Below, piece by piece: positions 25,958-34,213 of a DNA stretch of 64,000 nt (positions are counted from its first letter, which is position 1; each line of letters starts with the position of its first letter). The position numbers and the translations under genes were made by a program. The notes below the pieces were generated by a model. That model was not told the DNA's origin and made no database searches. It saw nothing but the letters and a program-made list of their open reading frames with translations. Source of the stretch: Demequina salsinemoris (GTDB lineage Bacteria; Actinomycetota; Actinomycetes; Actinomycetales; Demequinaceae); assembly GCF_000974805.1 (NCBI RefSeq), contig NZ_BBQZ01000002.1:62001-126000 (forward strand), given 5' to 3'.

Positions 25958-26890
25958 ATGCGCATCCTGCCGGACCTCACGGGGCTGGAACTCCCCTTGT
26001 CCGACTTTCTCGTGTCCAACAGTCATGCGTTCTCACGCCGGGAGCTGCTGGCGCGGTGGAGCAAGCATGCGCTCGAATCCACGCTATCGGGCGGCGCCGC
26101 GACCAGAGTGCTTCCTGGCGTCTACTGCGGGACAACGCACGTGGCCTCGCCTCGCGTCCGCGGCGAGGCGCTCAACCTGTGGGCACCGCGGACGCTCGTG
26201 ACCGGCCGCCTTGCGCTGCATCTGTGCGATGACTCGCTGCCGGTGCCTCCCGTGGCGGACGTGGTCGCTGGACCTGGTCGCGCCCTGCGACCGCCGTCAT
26301 GGGTGCGCGTCCACCAGCATGCGGTGCCGCGCACGTCGTGCCACCTCGATGGGGTGGACTGCGTCACGCCAGCGCGAGCACTGCTCGACGCTTGGCGGAG
26401 CGCGCCTGAGGAGGAACGCCGCGACATCGTGTGGGAGTCCCTGTGGGCTCGCGCCTGCACCTGGCGGCAGCTGAGGGTCGAACTCGACCGAGCTGTGCGC
26501 GTCGCAGGACGGCGCGACCTGGAGCGGATGCTCGGATGGTTCGCCGAGGGCGCGACCACGCCGCTGGAGGTGCGTGCCAAGCATGAGGTCTTCACCGGCG
26601 CCAGGTTCCGCGAGTTCGAGTGGCAGGTTCCACTCGTGCTTCCGGGCCGCAGACCGACTGTCGACATGCTCCACAGGCGGGCCATGGTGGTAGGTGAGCT
26701 CGACGGAGACCGCTACCACTCCACCAGGTCGGCACGCGATGAGGACCGCAATCGCCAGACGGATCTCACCGCCGCGGGTTACGCGGTCATCAGATTCGGC
26801 TGGCGGGACGTGGTGGATCGACCTCAGTGGTGCCGCGAACGGTTACTGACCACGGTCGCCGGTCGGCTCGGGCTTCCTGGAATCGCATAG
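25958..26890 (+). CDS. DUF559 (Vsr/PD-(D/E)XK-like) nuclease with AbiEi-like N-terminus
   Basis: A 310-residue protein. The N-terminal about 55 residues (AFSRRELLARWSKHALESTL then VLPGVYCG) resemble the winged-helix of AbiEi-type antitoxins. The C-terminal 100 residues form a DUF559 restriction-endonuclease-like core: TPLEVRAKHEV, then VDMLHRRAMVVGELDGDRYH (Asp and Glu-x-Asp acidic residues) and GYAVIRFGWRDVV. Family members are common in actinobacteria, often in several copies, with unknown function. The stop codon TAG (26888-26890) lies inside repeat copy 2, and copy 1 stands 95 bp before the start. No partner toxin gene is adjacent. I see no clear ribosome-binding site. Confidence 0.75.
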   Translation: MRILPDLTGLELPLSDFLVSNSHAFSRRELLARWSKHALESTLSGGAATRVLPGVYCGTTHVASPRVRGEALNLWAPRTLVTGRLALHLCDDSLPVPPVADVVAGPGRALRPPSWVRVHQHAVPRTSCHLDGVDCVTPARALLDAWRSAPEEERRDIVWESLWARACTWRQLRVELDRAVRVAGRRDLERMLGWFAEGATTPLEVRAKHEVFTGARFREFEWQVPLVLPGRRPTVDMLHRRAMVVGELDGDRYHSTRSARDEDRNRQTDLTAAGYAVIRFGWRDVVDRPQWCRERLLTTVAGRLGLPGIA

Positions 26891-26932
26891 CGCCCGGAAT
26901 CCTGCTCGATTTCGGGCGCCATGCGATTCCAG
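26875..26932. repeat. 58-bp palindromic repeat, copy 2
   Basis: Second copy of the hairpin, differing from copy 1 only at two adjacent bases (TA in place of GG in the left spacer), which create the TAG stop of the DUF559 gene. Its right end is 6 nt from the stop of the converging nucleotide-kinase-like gene, so here it could also act as a bidirectional terminator. Copy-to-copy distance is 1069 bp. Confidence 0.9.
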
Positions 26933-26938
26933 CGCGCA

Positions 26939-27502
26939 CTACGTGGAAGCCGCGAGCGGGCCGGCGAGCCACGCGTCGGCCTGGCGCTGCGATCGCAGCC
27001 TGACCACCGTGAGGCAGGGATTGGACTCGGCGGCCTCCGGCACGCGCGTCCGGTTGAGGTGACGGGTGGACCAGGCCCACTTGACGATGTGCTCGCGGTC
27101 CGTGAAGAAGGTGCACAGCGGCGGCTCGACGTTGCCGTTCCAGAGCTCCTCGCGTCGGACGCTGCGCCGGATGGTGCGGCGGACCACGCGCGGGAGGATC
27201 ACGGTGAGGAACGGCAGGTCCAGCCACACGAGCAGGTCGGCGCGCGCGGCGAGGACCGGACGCGCGGAGTCGTAGAGCCACTCGGTCACCCAGGCATCGC
27301 TCTGAGCGAGCGCCGTCATCTCGTCCACGAACTCGGGGCGAGGCGTCCAGTCGGGGCCGTGGAAGAGGGCATCGAGCTCGGTGTAGCGCGCGTCGATGCT
27401 CGCGGCGATCGCTCGCGCGAGCGTCGACTTCCCCGCGCCCGACACCCCGGCGACGACCACCCTCCGAGGGCGGCTGGGGAGCGGGTCGTCGAAGCGGAGC
27501 AC
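26939..27502 (-). CDS. P-loop nucleotide kinase-like protein
   Basis: A 187-residue P-loop protein related to adenylate kinase and to the so-called topology-modulation (FlaR-like) group. Walker A is VVVAGVSGAGKSTLARAIA near residues 15-33; YTELDALFHGPDWTPRPEF is the typical following segment, and VWLDLPFLTVILPRVVRRT holds the Walker B aspartate. The substrate is unknown. It is on the minus strand, convergent with the DUF559 gene, and ends with a TAG at 26939. Confidence 0.8.
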   Translation of the reverse strand: MLRFDDPLPSRPRRVVVAGVSGAGKSTLARAIAASIDARYTELDALFHGPDWTPRPEFVDEMTALAQSDAWVTEWLYDSARPVLAARADLLVWLDLPFLTVILPRVVRRTIRRSVRREELWNGNVEPPLCTFFTDREHIVKWAWSTRHLNRTRVPEAAESNPCLTVVRLRSQRQADAWLAGPLAAST

Positions 27503-27533
27503 GCGGTCGATGCTAGCGAGCGCGGGCGCGCAG

Positions 27534-27571
27534 ACGCCCCGCTGGCCGGGTACGGAGCGGCCGCGGGGCGT
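27534..27571. terminator. Terminator hairpin after the larger DUF4870 gene
   Basis: ACGCCCCGC (27534-27542) pairs with GCGGGGCGT (27563-27571); a GGCC pair lies inside. It begins 16 nt downstream of the minus-strand DUF4870 stop at 27588. Confidence 0.65.
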
Positions 27572-27587
27572 CGGGGTGAGAGGTGCG

Positions 27588-28208
27588 TCAGCGCACGAAC
27601 GGGATCATGAGCGGGATCTTGTAGTACTCGCCGTTGTTCGCCTTCACTCCGGCGACGAACGAGATCACGATCGAGTAGAGCACGTAGATCCCCCACAGCG
27701 GGAGCGTGATCGCGAGGCCGACGACGAGCATGAGCAGGCCGAGCACCACGGCTGCGACGCCAGAGATGAGAACCGTCAGCTGGAGGTTGAGCTGCTGCTT
27801 GCCGTGGTGATCGATCAGGGCCGAGCGGTCCTTGAAGATGAGCCACAGCACGAGCGGGACGAGCCAGGAGACGGTACCGGCAGACAGCAGCGCGGCGCCC
27901 CCGGCGATGATGTGGATGAGCATGGACCAGTTGCGGGCCTCGGACTCGAGCATCCGCTGCGGCGTGTAGGGCTGCTGCGCGGGAGGCTGCTGGCCGTACT
28001 GCTGCCCCGTCTGCTGCCCCGTCTGCTGCTGGCCCGCGTAGGGCGGGATGGTGCTGTCCGCAGACGGTGCCTCGGAAGAGGACGATGCGGTGGGGCCGGC
28101 CTCGAGCGCGGGAGGCTGGCTGACGCCTTCGGCCTGGGTGCCGGCGGCGTCCTGAGGTGCGGCGTCAGGCGTCGTCTCGGCGCCCTCGGTGCGGTCGGTG
28201 TCGTTCAT
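27588..28208 (-). CDS. DUF4870 membrane protein with Gln/Pro-rich N-terminus
   Basis: A 206-residue protein. Residues 1-85 are a disordered acidic and Gln/Pro-rich stretch (GQQQTGQQTGQQYGQQPPAQQ). The rest is a DUF4870 (TIC20-like) domain of three or four membrane segments, with the conserved VPLVLWLIFKDRSALIDHHGKQQLNLQL motif, in which the HGKQALNFQ-type sequence is typical. Function is unknown. It follows a shorter DUF4870 gene on the same strand, with a hairpin between them. Confidence 0.85.
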   Translation of the reverse strand: MNDTDRTEGAETTPDAAPQDAAGTQAEGVSQPPALEAGPTASSSSEAPSADSTIPPYAGQQQTGQQTGQQYGQQPPAQQPYTPQRMLESEARNWSMLIHIIAGGAALLSAGTVSWLVPLVLWLIFKDRSALIDHHGKQQLNLQLTVLISGVAAVVLGLLMLVVGLAITLPLWGIYVLYSIVISFVAGVKANNGEYYKIPLMIPFVR

Positions 28209-28235
28209 GTCCTCACCGTCCCACGACGCGGCAGA

Positions 28236-28266
28236 GCCCCGCATCCCTCTGCGGAAGGAGCGGGGC
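28236..28266. terminator. Hairpin between the two DUF4870 genes
   Basis: GCCCCG (28236-28241) can pair with CGGGGC (28261-28266). It lies 32 nt after the stop of the upstream (28299) gene on the minus strand. Confidence 0.5.
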
Positions 28267-28298
28267 CCTGATTGTGCGCTCGGGGTGAACCCTGAGCG

Positions 28299-28661
28299 CT
28301 ACTTCACGAGCGGAATCGTGAACGGGTAGGTGTAGGGCTGGCCCTTGCTCGCGGCCTGGAAGCCCTGGATGCCGAAGATGATCGCGGCGACGAACGCGGC
28401 GAGCGACAGCAGCCAGCCGATGAACGGGATCCACGACAGGAAGTAGGCGATCGACACGAGGATGCCGAAGTTGAGTGCCTTCTTGCCCTCCTCGTCGATG
28501 AACGGGCTCTGGTCCTTGCCGACGAGCCAGATGATGAGCGGGACCAGGAATCCGAGGATCACGCCGAGATGCGCGAACGAGGCCATCTGGTTGGGGTTGG
28601 AGCCCGACGCCGGCGGCGGTGTCGGCGAGGTGGGCGGCGGGGGAGGGGGCGTCTCTGACAT
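28299..28661 (-). CDS. Small DUF4870 membrane protein
   Basis: A 120-residue paralog of the neighbouring DUF4870 protein. A proline-rich N-terminus (MSETPPPPPPTSPTPPPASG) leads into membrane segments with FLVPLIIWLVGKDQSPFIDEEGKKALNFGI, the family's core. The last residues YTYPFTIPLVK parallel the YYKIPLMIPFVR ending of the neighbour, showing they are paralogs. Function is unknown. The gene diverges from hrcA over 290 bp. Confidence 0.85.
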   Translation of the reverse strand: MSETPPPPPPTSPTPPPASGSNPNQMASFAHLGVILGFLVPLIIWLVGKDQSPFIDEEGKKALNFGILVSIAYFLSWIPFIGWLLSLAAFVAAIIFGIQGFQAASKGQPYTYPFTIPLVK

Positions 28662-28895
28662 CGTTCTCACCACTTCTGTTGTTGGGACATATGGTGCGGT
28701 CTGGTCGGCGCGACGCGCCCGGGTGTCGAGCATGTCCCCCGAGGTGTTCGCCGACACCTCCAATGTAGCGATCACCGGGCATCTCGTGCGGAATCTCCAG
28801 GTATTGGCATGGGGTGTCGTGCCCTTGAGGGGTCGCGGAACGGTGACGTGTCGCACGTCTGCGCCGCATCATGGAGAGGGTGTCGGGGGCGACGC

Positions 28896-28901
28896 TAGAA
28901 T
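28896..28901 (+). promoter_or_regulatory. -10 box of the hrcA promoter
   Basis: TAGAAT at 28896-28901 directly abuts the CIRCE element, so bound HrcA would cover the transcription start. The rest of the 290-bp gap 28662-28951 shows no gene. Confidence 0.6.
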
Positions 28902-28927
28902 TGGCACTCACGGACTGAGAGTGCCAG
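28901..28927. promoter_or_regulatory. CIRCE operator of HrcA
   Basis: TTGGCACTC - 9 nt - GAGTGCCAG matches the CIRCE inverted repeat (consensus TTAGCACTC-N9-GAGTGCTAA) with compensating changes in both arms. It lies 24 bp upstream of the hrcA start and implies heat-shock autoregulation of hrcA-dnaJ. Confidence 0.93.
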
Positions 28928-28951
28928 CGGGATCACGGGAGGTGGAGCGGC

Positions 28952-29959
28952 ATGAGCGAGGAGCGCAGGCGTGCGGTGCTGCGAGCCATCGTCGAGGGCT
29001 ACGTCGAGACCTCCGAGCCGATCGGCTCCAAGGCGCTCGCGGCCCGCACCGGTCTCGGGGTGTCCCCCGCGACCATCCGCAACGACATGGCGATCCTCGA
29101 GGAGGAGGGGCTCATCGCCCAGCCGCACACCTCCGCGGGGCGCATCCCCACCGACGCCGGCTACCGCTCCTTCGTGGACTACCTCGCGCACGCCGCGCTG
29201 CCCGACAGCCACAAGCGAGCGATCACGACCTTCCTGTCCGACGCGGTCGACCTGGATGACGTGATCGAGCGCTCGGTGCGCATGCTGAGCCAGCTGACGC
29301 AGCAGGTCGCGGTGGTCCAGTACCCGTCGCTGCGCGAGAGCGCGGTCCGCCGCGTCGAGCTCGTCGTCCTGGGGCTGGATCGCATCCTCGTGGTCGTGAT
29401 CAGCGCCGACGCGCGCGTCGAGCAGGCCAACGTCGCCCTCACCGCCCCCGTGCGCCAGGAGGAGGTCGACCGCGCGGTCCGCGAGATCAACGAGATCGCC
29501 GTCGGCCGCACGCCGTCCGCGCTCGAGCCGAGGCTCGACGCCTGGGCGGATCGCCCCGGTCAGCCGGCCTGGGCCGGCGGGGTGGCGCAGGCGATCATGC
29601 AGGCGGCCTACGGCGGCGCGGTCCAGCGCGTGGTGTTCGCCGGCACCTCCAATCTCGCGCGCGGCAGCGACCTTCAAGCCGACGCGATCGGCCCCGTGCT
29701 GGATGCGCTCGAGGAGCAGGTCGTGCTCCTCCGCCTGCTGCACGAGATGACCGCGGGCGACGCCGACGTGGCGGTCCGCATCGGTCACGAGACTCAGAAC
29801 GAGGCGCTCGCACGCACCTCGATCGTCGCCGCCGGGTACGGCAGCGGCCCCTCCGTGTCCCTGCTCGGGGCCCTGGGCCCCACCCGCATGGACTATCCCT
29901 CGACCATGGCCGCGGTTCGCGCGGTCGCCCGATACCTCTCCAAGGTGGTTGATTCTTGA
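28952..29959 (+). CDS. hrcA: Heat-inducible transcription repressor HrcA
   Basis: A 335-residue repressor. The winged-helix N-terminus is SEERRRAVLRAIVEGYVETSEPIGSKAL and VSPATIRNDMAILEEEGLI; PHTSAGRIPTDAGYRSFVD is the family signature. HrcA binds CIRCE sites with help from GroEL and represses chaperone genes; its own promoter carries a CIRCE. GGAGGTGGAGC before the ATG is a strong ribosome-binding site. The TGA overlaps the TTG start of dnaJ. Confidence 0.97.
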   Translation: MSEERRRAVLRAIVEGYVETSEPIGSKALAARTGLGVSPATIRNDMAILEEEGLIAQPHTSAGRIPTDAGYRSFVDYLAHAALPDSHKRAITTFLSDAVDLDDVIERSVRMLSQLTQQVAVVQYPSLRESAVRRVELVVLGLDRILVVVISADARVEQANVALTAPVRQEEVDRAVREINEIAVGRTPSALEPRLDAWADRPGQPAWAGGVAQAIMQAAYGGAVQRVVFAGTSNLARGSDLQADAIGPVLDALEEQVVLLRLLHEMTAGDADVAVRIGHETQNEALARTSIVAAGYGSGPSVSLLGALGPTRMDYPSTMAAVRAVARYLSKVVDS

Positions 29960-31089
29960 AGGACTACTACGCCGTTCTCGGCGTGAACCGCAACGCCAGC
30001 GAGGCCGAGATCAAGAAGGCGTATCGCAAGCTCGCGCGCGAGAACCATCCCGACGTCGCCGGACCTGACGGCGAGGAGCGCTTCAAGGAGGTCGGCGCGG
30101 CCTACGAGGTGCTCTCGAACCCCGAGAAGAAGGCCATGTACGACCGCGGCGTCGACCCGCGCGCGACCGCCGGCTCGCAGGGCGGGGCCCAGGGCTTCGG
30201 CTTCGAGGACATCTTCGAGTCGTTCTTCGGCGGGGGCAGCCCGTTCGGAGGCCAGCAGCGGGGTCCGCAGTCGCGGGTCCAGCGTGGCGGCGACCAGCTC
30301 GTCGGCGTCGAGGTGAGCCTCGAGGAGGCCGTGTTCGGCGTGAATCACGAGGTCGTCGTCGACCTCGCCGACGTGTGCTCGACGTGCTCCGGCTCGTGCT
30401 GCGCGCCGGGCACCCAGCCTTCGACCTGCTCGACCTGTCGCGGTCAGGGCCAGGTGCAGCGCGTCGCGCGTTCCCTGCTCGGCAACGTCATGACGACCTC
30501 GCCGTGCCCCGACTGCGGCGGCTACGGCACGATCATCCAGTCCCCGTGCCCCGACTGCGCCGGCCGCGGCCGCACGCACTCTCGCCACACGATCAAGGTC
30601 GACATCCCCGCGGGCGTCGAGACCGGCACCCGCATCCGCCTGCCGCACATGGGCGACGCCGGCGTCGGCGGCGGGCCGAAGGGCGACCTGTACGTCGAGA
30701 TCCGCGAGACGTCGCACAAGACCTTCGAGCGCCGCGGCGACGACCTGCACTGCACGCTCGAGGTGCCGATGACCGCGGCCGCGCTCGGCACGGTGCTCAC
30801 GGTCGACACGTTCGACGGCGCGCAGGAGGTCGATGTCCCCCAGGGCACGCACTCGGGCCACACCGTGCGCCTCAAGGGGCTCGGCGTCGGTCGTCTGCAG
30901 CGACCGGGCCGTGGCGACCTGTTCGTGCACCTCGACGTGCTCACCCCCACGGACCTCACCGACGAGCAGCAGGAGCTGATGACGAGGCTCGCGAAGCTGC
31001 GCGGCGAGGAGATGCCCGAGGCGCGGCTCGCACCGATCGGCGGGGGCGTGTTCTCGCGCCTCAAGGACGCGTTCATGGGGCGTGGCTAG
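29956..31089 (+). CDS. dnaJ: Chaperone DnaJ (DnaJ2 type)
   Basis: A 377-residue type I DnaJ. J domain with HPD (RENHPDVAG), a Gly/Phe-rich linker (GGGSPFGGQQ), four cysteine motifs of the zinc domain (CSTCSGSC, CSTCRGQG, CPDCGGYG, CPDCAGRG) and the two C-terminal beta domains. It presents unfolded clients to DnaK. The start is TTG at 29956, overlapping the hrcA stop by 4 nt, so translation depends on hrcA; the N-terminus KDYYAVLGV fixes this start. In the first zinc motif the usual third glycine is replaced (SGSCC), as in many actinobacterial DnaJ2. Confidence 0.96.
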   Translation: MKDYYAVLGVNRNASEAEIKKAYRKLARENHPDVAGPDGEERFKEVGAAYEVLSNPEKKAMYDRGVDPRATAGSQGGAQGFGFEDIFESFFGGGSPFGGQQRGPQSRVQRGGDQLVGVEVSLEEAVFGVNHEVVVDLADVCSTCSGSCCAPGTQPSTCSTCRGQGQVQRVARSLLGNVMTTSPCPDCGGYGTIIQSPCPDCAGRGRTHSRHTIKVDIPAGVETGTRIRLPHMGDAGVGGGPKGDLYVEIRETSHKTFERRGDDLHCTLEVPMTAAALGTVLTVDTFDGAQEVDVPQGTHSGHTVRLKGLGVGRLQRPGRGDLFVHLDVLTPTDLTDEQQELMTRLAKLRGEEMPEARLAPIGGGVFSRLKDAFMGRG

Positions 31090-31131
31090 AGGGACCCGGG
31101 CCTCGGCCCAGGCACGTGTGAGCGTACGCGG

Positions 31132-31911
31132 ATGACCTCCCCGCGGAGTCTGAGCGCCCAGGCGGGCGACGCCGTCAGGCTCGTGCTCGTCAGCTTCCGG
31201 GCCTGGCTCACGGACCCGAAGGTGATGCTCGTCGGAGCGCTCCCTGCAGTCATCGCGGCCGCCGTGATCGCGGCCCTGATCGCCGCCCTGCTCATCCTCG
31301 CGCCGGGTGTCGACGACCTGGTCCTGGACGTCACCGGGCTCGACGGCGCGCTGGGCCGCACCGTGTCCGCGATCGTCACCGTGCTCGTCGTCGTCGGCGG
31401 CTCTGTGGCCGCGGTGCTGATGTTCACGACCATCGCGCTGATCATCGGGCAGCCCTTCTTCGAGCACCTGTCACGCCATCTCGACGAGCGCGACGGGGTC
31501 GAGGTGCTCGACTCCGACGAGTCCTGGACGCGGTCGCTCAGCAGGGGGACGGTCGAGGGGCTCATCACCTTCGCCACGTCGCTCGGGATCCTCGCGGTGA
31601 CCGCGCTGCTCGGGCTCATCCCCGTCGCGGGAACCGTCGCCGCATTCGTCGCCTCCGCGATCCTGGGAGGGCGCATGCTCGCGATCGAGCTCACGGCCTA
31701 TCCCATGGCGTGCCGGGGCGTGCTCGCGAGGCGTGACCGCATCGTCGAGCTGCGCCCTGTGCGCGTCACCGCGTATCTGTTCGGGACGTTCATCTTCCTG
31801 ATCTTCATGCTTCCGCTGGGTGCTGTCGTCGCCATGCCGGTCGCGGTCGTGGGCGCGAACACCTTGTCGCGCAGAGCGGTCGGCTCGCGCGCGGAGGGCG
31901 CCTCCGCGTAG
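31132..31911 (+). CDS. EI24-domain (CysZ-like) membrane protein
   Basis: A 259-residue membrane protein with about four to five hydrophobic segments. The pattern of a short cytoplasmic start FRAWLTDPKVMLVGALPAVIAAA, the IALIIGQPFFEHLSRHLDE motif and the C-terminal MLAIELTAYPMACRG is that of the EI24/CysZ domain family. CysZ is a sulfate transporter; whether this one is cannot be told. It is between dnaJ and rsmE, 42 bp after dnaJ. Confidence 0.75.
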   Translation: MTSPRSLSAQAGDAVRLVLVSFRAWLTDPKVMLVGALPAVIAAAVIAALIAALLILAPGVDDLVLDVTGLDGALGRTVSAIVTVLVVVGGSVAAVLMFTTIALIIGQPFFEHLSRHLDERDGVEVLDSDESWTRSLSRGTVEGLITFATSLGILAVTALLGLIPVAGTVAAFVASAILGGRMLAIELTAYPMACRGVLARRDRIVELRPVRVTAYLFGTFIFLIFMLPLGAVVAMPVAVVGANTLSRRAVGSRAEGASA

Positions 31912-31955
31912 GGCCCGCGCGCCCGATGCCCGATGCCCGGTGGTCGCGCGGGCGG

Positions 31956-31961
31956 TAGATT
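31956..31961 (+). promoter_or_regulatory. -10 box of leaderless rsmE
   Basis: TAGATT 8 nt before the GTG start of rsmE; no ribosome-binding site intervenes, so rsmE is probably transcribed from its start codon. Confidence 0.5.
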
Positions 31962-31969
31962 CTGGTGCT

Positions 31970-32710
31970 GTGACCGCCCCCGTCTTCCTGTGCCCCGACG
32001 CGTCCAACGCCGTCATCGGCGCGGTTCTCGCGCTCGACGGCGCGGAGGCCCGGCACGCGGGCACCGTGCAGCGGCGTGCGGTGGGCGAGACGCTCGACCT
32101 GGTCGACGGACATGGACGACGCGCTCGCGGCCCGATCGTCGAGGTCGCCGACGGACGGGTCGCCATCCGCGTCGAGGAGGTCCTCGAGGACCGCGATCCC
32201 GCGGTGACGCTCGTGCAGGCGTTAGCGAAGGGCGGGCGGGACGAGCAGGCGGTCGAGTCCGCGATCGAGCTCGGCGCGACCTGCATCGTCCCGTGGCAGG
32301 CCGACCGCTCGATCGTGCAGTGGCGCGGTCCGAAGTCCGAGAAGGCCAGGGCGAGGTGGGAGGCGCTCGCGCTCGCGGCGATGAAGCAGAGCCGCCGCGC
32401 GGTGCTCCCGACGGTCGATCCGGTCGTGTCGACAGCTGCCCTCGTCGGCCGCGTGCGCGCGGCGGTGGACGCGGGCGAGCGCGTGCTCGTCCTCCACGAG
32501 GTCGCCGCACGCCCGCTCACCTCCTTGGACTGGGACGATGCGCCCGTCACCTTCGTCGTGGGTCCCGAGGGCGGGATCTCGGATGACGAGGTCGCCGCGC
32601 TTGTCGACGCTGGCGCCGAGGCGGTGCTGCTCGGGCCGCACGTGCTCCGAGCCTCCACCGCCGGGCCCGCGGGCATCGTCGCCCTCGCGGCGCTGCGTCG
32701 CACCTGGTGA
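31970..32710 (+). CDS. rsmE: 16S rRNA (uracil-1498-N3)-methyltransferase
   Basis: A 246-residue SPOUT methyltransferase that methylates U1498 of 16S rRNA. The PUA-like N-terminal domain (EARHAGTVQRRAVGETLDLVDG) precedes the knot domain with LVQALAKGGRDEQAVESAIELGA, PWQADRSIVQW, FVVGPEGGISDDE and GPHVLRASTAGPAGIVALAALR. All match RsmE. The GTG start follows a -10 box at 31956. Confidence 0.95.
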   Translation: MTAPVFLCPDASNAVIGAVLALDGAEARHAGTVQRRAVGETLDLVDGHGRRARGPIVEVADGRVAIRVEEVLEDRDPAVTLVQALAKGGRDEQAVESAIELGATCIVPWQADRSIVQWRGPKSEKARARWEALALAAMKQSRRAVLPTVDPVVSTAALVGRVRAAVDAGERVLVLHEVAARPLTSLDWDDAPVTFVVGPEGGISDDEVAALVDAGAEAVLLGPHVLRASTAGPAGIVALAALRRTW

Positions 32711-32750
32711 GGGGGACGCGAATGTCGGTCGCACGTCCTACGCTGGTCCC

Positions 32751-33089
32751 ATGACCGACTGCCTCTTCTGCCGCATCGTCGCGGGCGAGATCCCCGCGGA
32801 CATCCTCGCTGAGAACGACACATGCGTCGCCTTCCGCGACGTGGCGCCCAAGGCACCCGTGCACGTGCTCGTCGTGCCCCGCAGCCACCTCGAGAACGTC
32901 GCCCAGGTCGCGGAGGCCGACCCCGGCCTGCTCGCCGAGATGGCCACGATGGCGCAGGGCATCGCCGACACGGAGTGCGGCGGCCAGTTCCGGTGGATCT
33001 TCAACACGGGCGCCGAGGCCGGGCAGAGCGTGTTCCACGCGCACGGCCACGTGCTCGGCGGCGCGACCCTCGGTTGGGAGCCTGCGTGA
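32751..33089 (+). CDS. HIT family protein (histidine triad hydrolase)
   Basis: A 112-residue HIT protein of usual length, most like Hint-type nucleoside phosphoramidases. CLFCRIVAGEIP carries the CxxC pair and SVFHAHGHVLGG the histidine triad. TACGCT at 32739-32744 is 6 nt before the ATG, suggesting a leaderless transcript. Its stop overlaps the GTG of phoH by 4 nt. Confidence 0.93.
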   Translation: MTDCLFCRIVAGEIPADILAENDTCVAFRDVAPKAPVHVLVVPRSHLENVAQVAEADPGLLAEMATMAQGIADTECGGQFRWIFNTGAEAGQSVFHAHGHVLGGATLGWEPA

Positions 33090-34213
33090 GCGTGACCCGC
33101 GAGATCCTCGTCGATGATGCCGCCACGATGCCCGAGCTGCTCGGCAGCGGGGACGCGGTGATCCGCGAGGTCGAGAGCGCCTACCCGGATGTGGACTTCC
33201 ATGTGCGGGGCAACCGGATCACGCTGAGCGGAGACGACGCGCAGGTCGCGTCCGCCGCGACCGCGGTCGACGAGCTGCGCTCGGTCCTCGCCGCGGGGGT
33301 CCCGCTCACGCCGGACATCGCGCGCGAGTCGGTGCGGATGCTGCGCAGCGTGCAGGGCGTCGCGTCCGCTGCGGCGGCAGCGAGCGCGGGCAAGGCGTCC
33401 GAGCGACCCAAGGACGTGCTCGCACGCTCGATCCTGTCGACGCGAGGCCGCACCATCCGTCCGCGCACCGCCGGCCAGGCCGAGTACGTGACGGCGATCG
33501 AGAACCACACGATCACCTTCGGGATCGGGCCTGCGGGCACCGGCAAGACGTACCTCGCGATGGCGCAGGCCGTCGCGGCGCTGCAGGCCAAGCGCGTCAA
33601 CCGCATCGTCCTGACGCGTCCCGCCGTGGAGGCGGGGGAGCGGCTCGGGTTCCTTCCCGGCTCGCTCAACGAGAAGATCGACCCGTACCTGCGCCCGTTG
33701 TACGACGCGCTGCACGACATGATCGACCCCGAGTCGATCCCTCGCCTCATGGAGGCCGGGACCATCGAGGTCGCGCCTCTCGCGTACATGCGCGGGCGCA
33801 CCCTCAACGACGCGTTCATCATCCTGGACGAGGCGCAGAACACCACGCGCGAGCAGATGAAGATGTTCCTCACGCGCCTTGGGTTCGGCGCGACGATGGT
33901 CGTCACCGGCGACGTCACGCAGGTTGATCTGCCAGGGGGGACGCAGTCGGGGCTGAGGGCCGCGAGCGAGATCCTCGAGGGCGTCGACGACATCGCCTTC
34001 TGCCGCCTCGGCGCGGACGACGTGGTCCGTCACCGCCTCGTGAGCGACATCATCAACGCGTACGCCGCGAATGAGGACCGGGACGGAGGCCGTCCCGTCG
34101 GGCAGCAGCGTCGCTTCGAGCGCCGCGACCACCACGACCGCACCGGACGCGAGCGTCGCGACAGGCCGGCCCGCCCCCAGGAAACCGCCCGCACCGAGGA
34201 GGACGCCGAGTGA
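33086..34213 (+). CDS. PhoH-like ATPase
   Basis: A 375-residue PhoH/YbeZ protein. An N-terminal KH-like region (about residues 30-75) precedes the P-loop ATPase: Walker A FGIGPAGTGKTYLA near residues 147-160, TRPAVEAGERLGFLPG, Walker B AFIILDEAQNTT and MFLTRLGFGATMVVTGD. These ATPases act with YbeY in RNA processing. The C-terminal about 45 residues are highly charged (Arg, Asp, Glu, His) and probably disordered. The GTG start overlaps the HIT stop, and its stop overlaps ybeY. Confidence 0.94.
   Translation: MSVTREILVDDAATMPELLGSGDAVIREVESAYPDVDFHVRGNRITLSGDDAQVASAATAVDELRSVLAAGVPLTPDIARESVRMLRSVQGVASAAAAASAGKASERPKDVLARSILSTRGRTIRPRTAGQAEYVTAIENHTITFGIGPAGTGKTYLAMAQAVAALQAKRVNRIVLTRPAVEAGERLGFLPGSLNEKIDPYLRPLYDALHDMIDPESIPRLMEAGTIEVAPLAYMRGRTLNDAFIILDEAQNTTREQMKMFLTRLGFGATMVVTGDVTQVDLPGGTQSGLRAASEILEGVDDIAFCRLGADDVVRHRLVSDIINAYAANEDRDGGRPVGQQRRFERRDHHDRTGRERRDRPARPQETARTEEDAE

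Noticed and set aside
25958..26890. AbiE-type toxin-antitoxin system
   Set aside because: Only the antitoxin-like N-terminal fold is seen; there is no AbiEii nucleotidyltransferase gene next to it.
28299..28951. A second CIRCE or HspR site for the DUF4870 genes
   Set aside because: Only one CIRCE is present and it belongs to the hrcA side; I see no HspR-type repeat.
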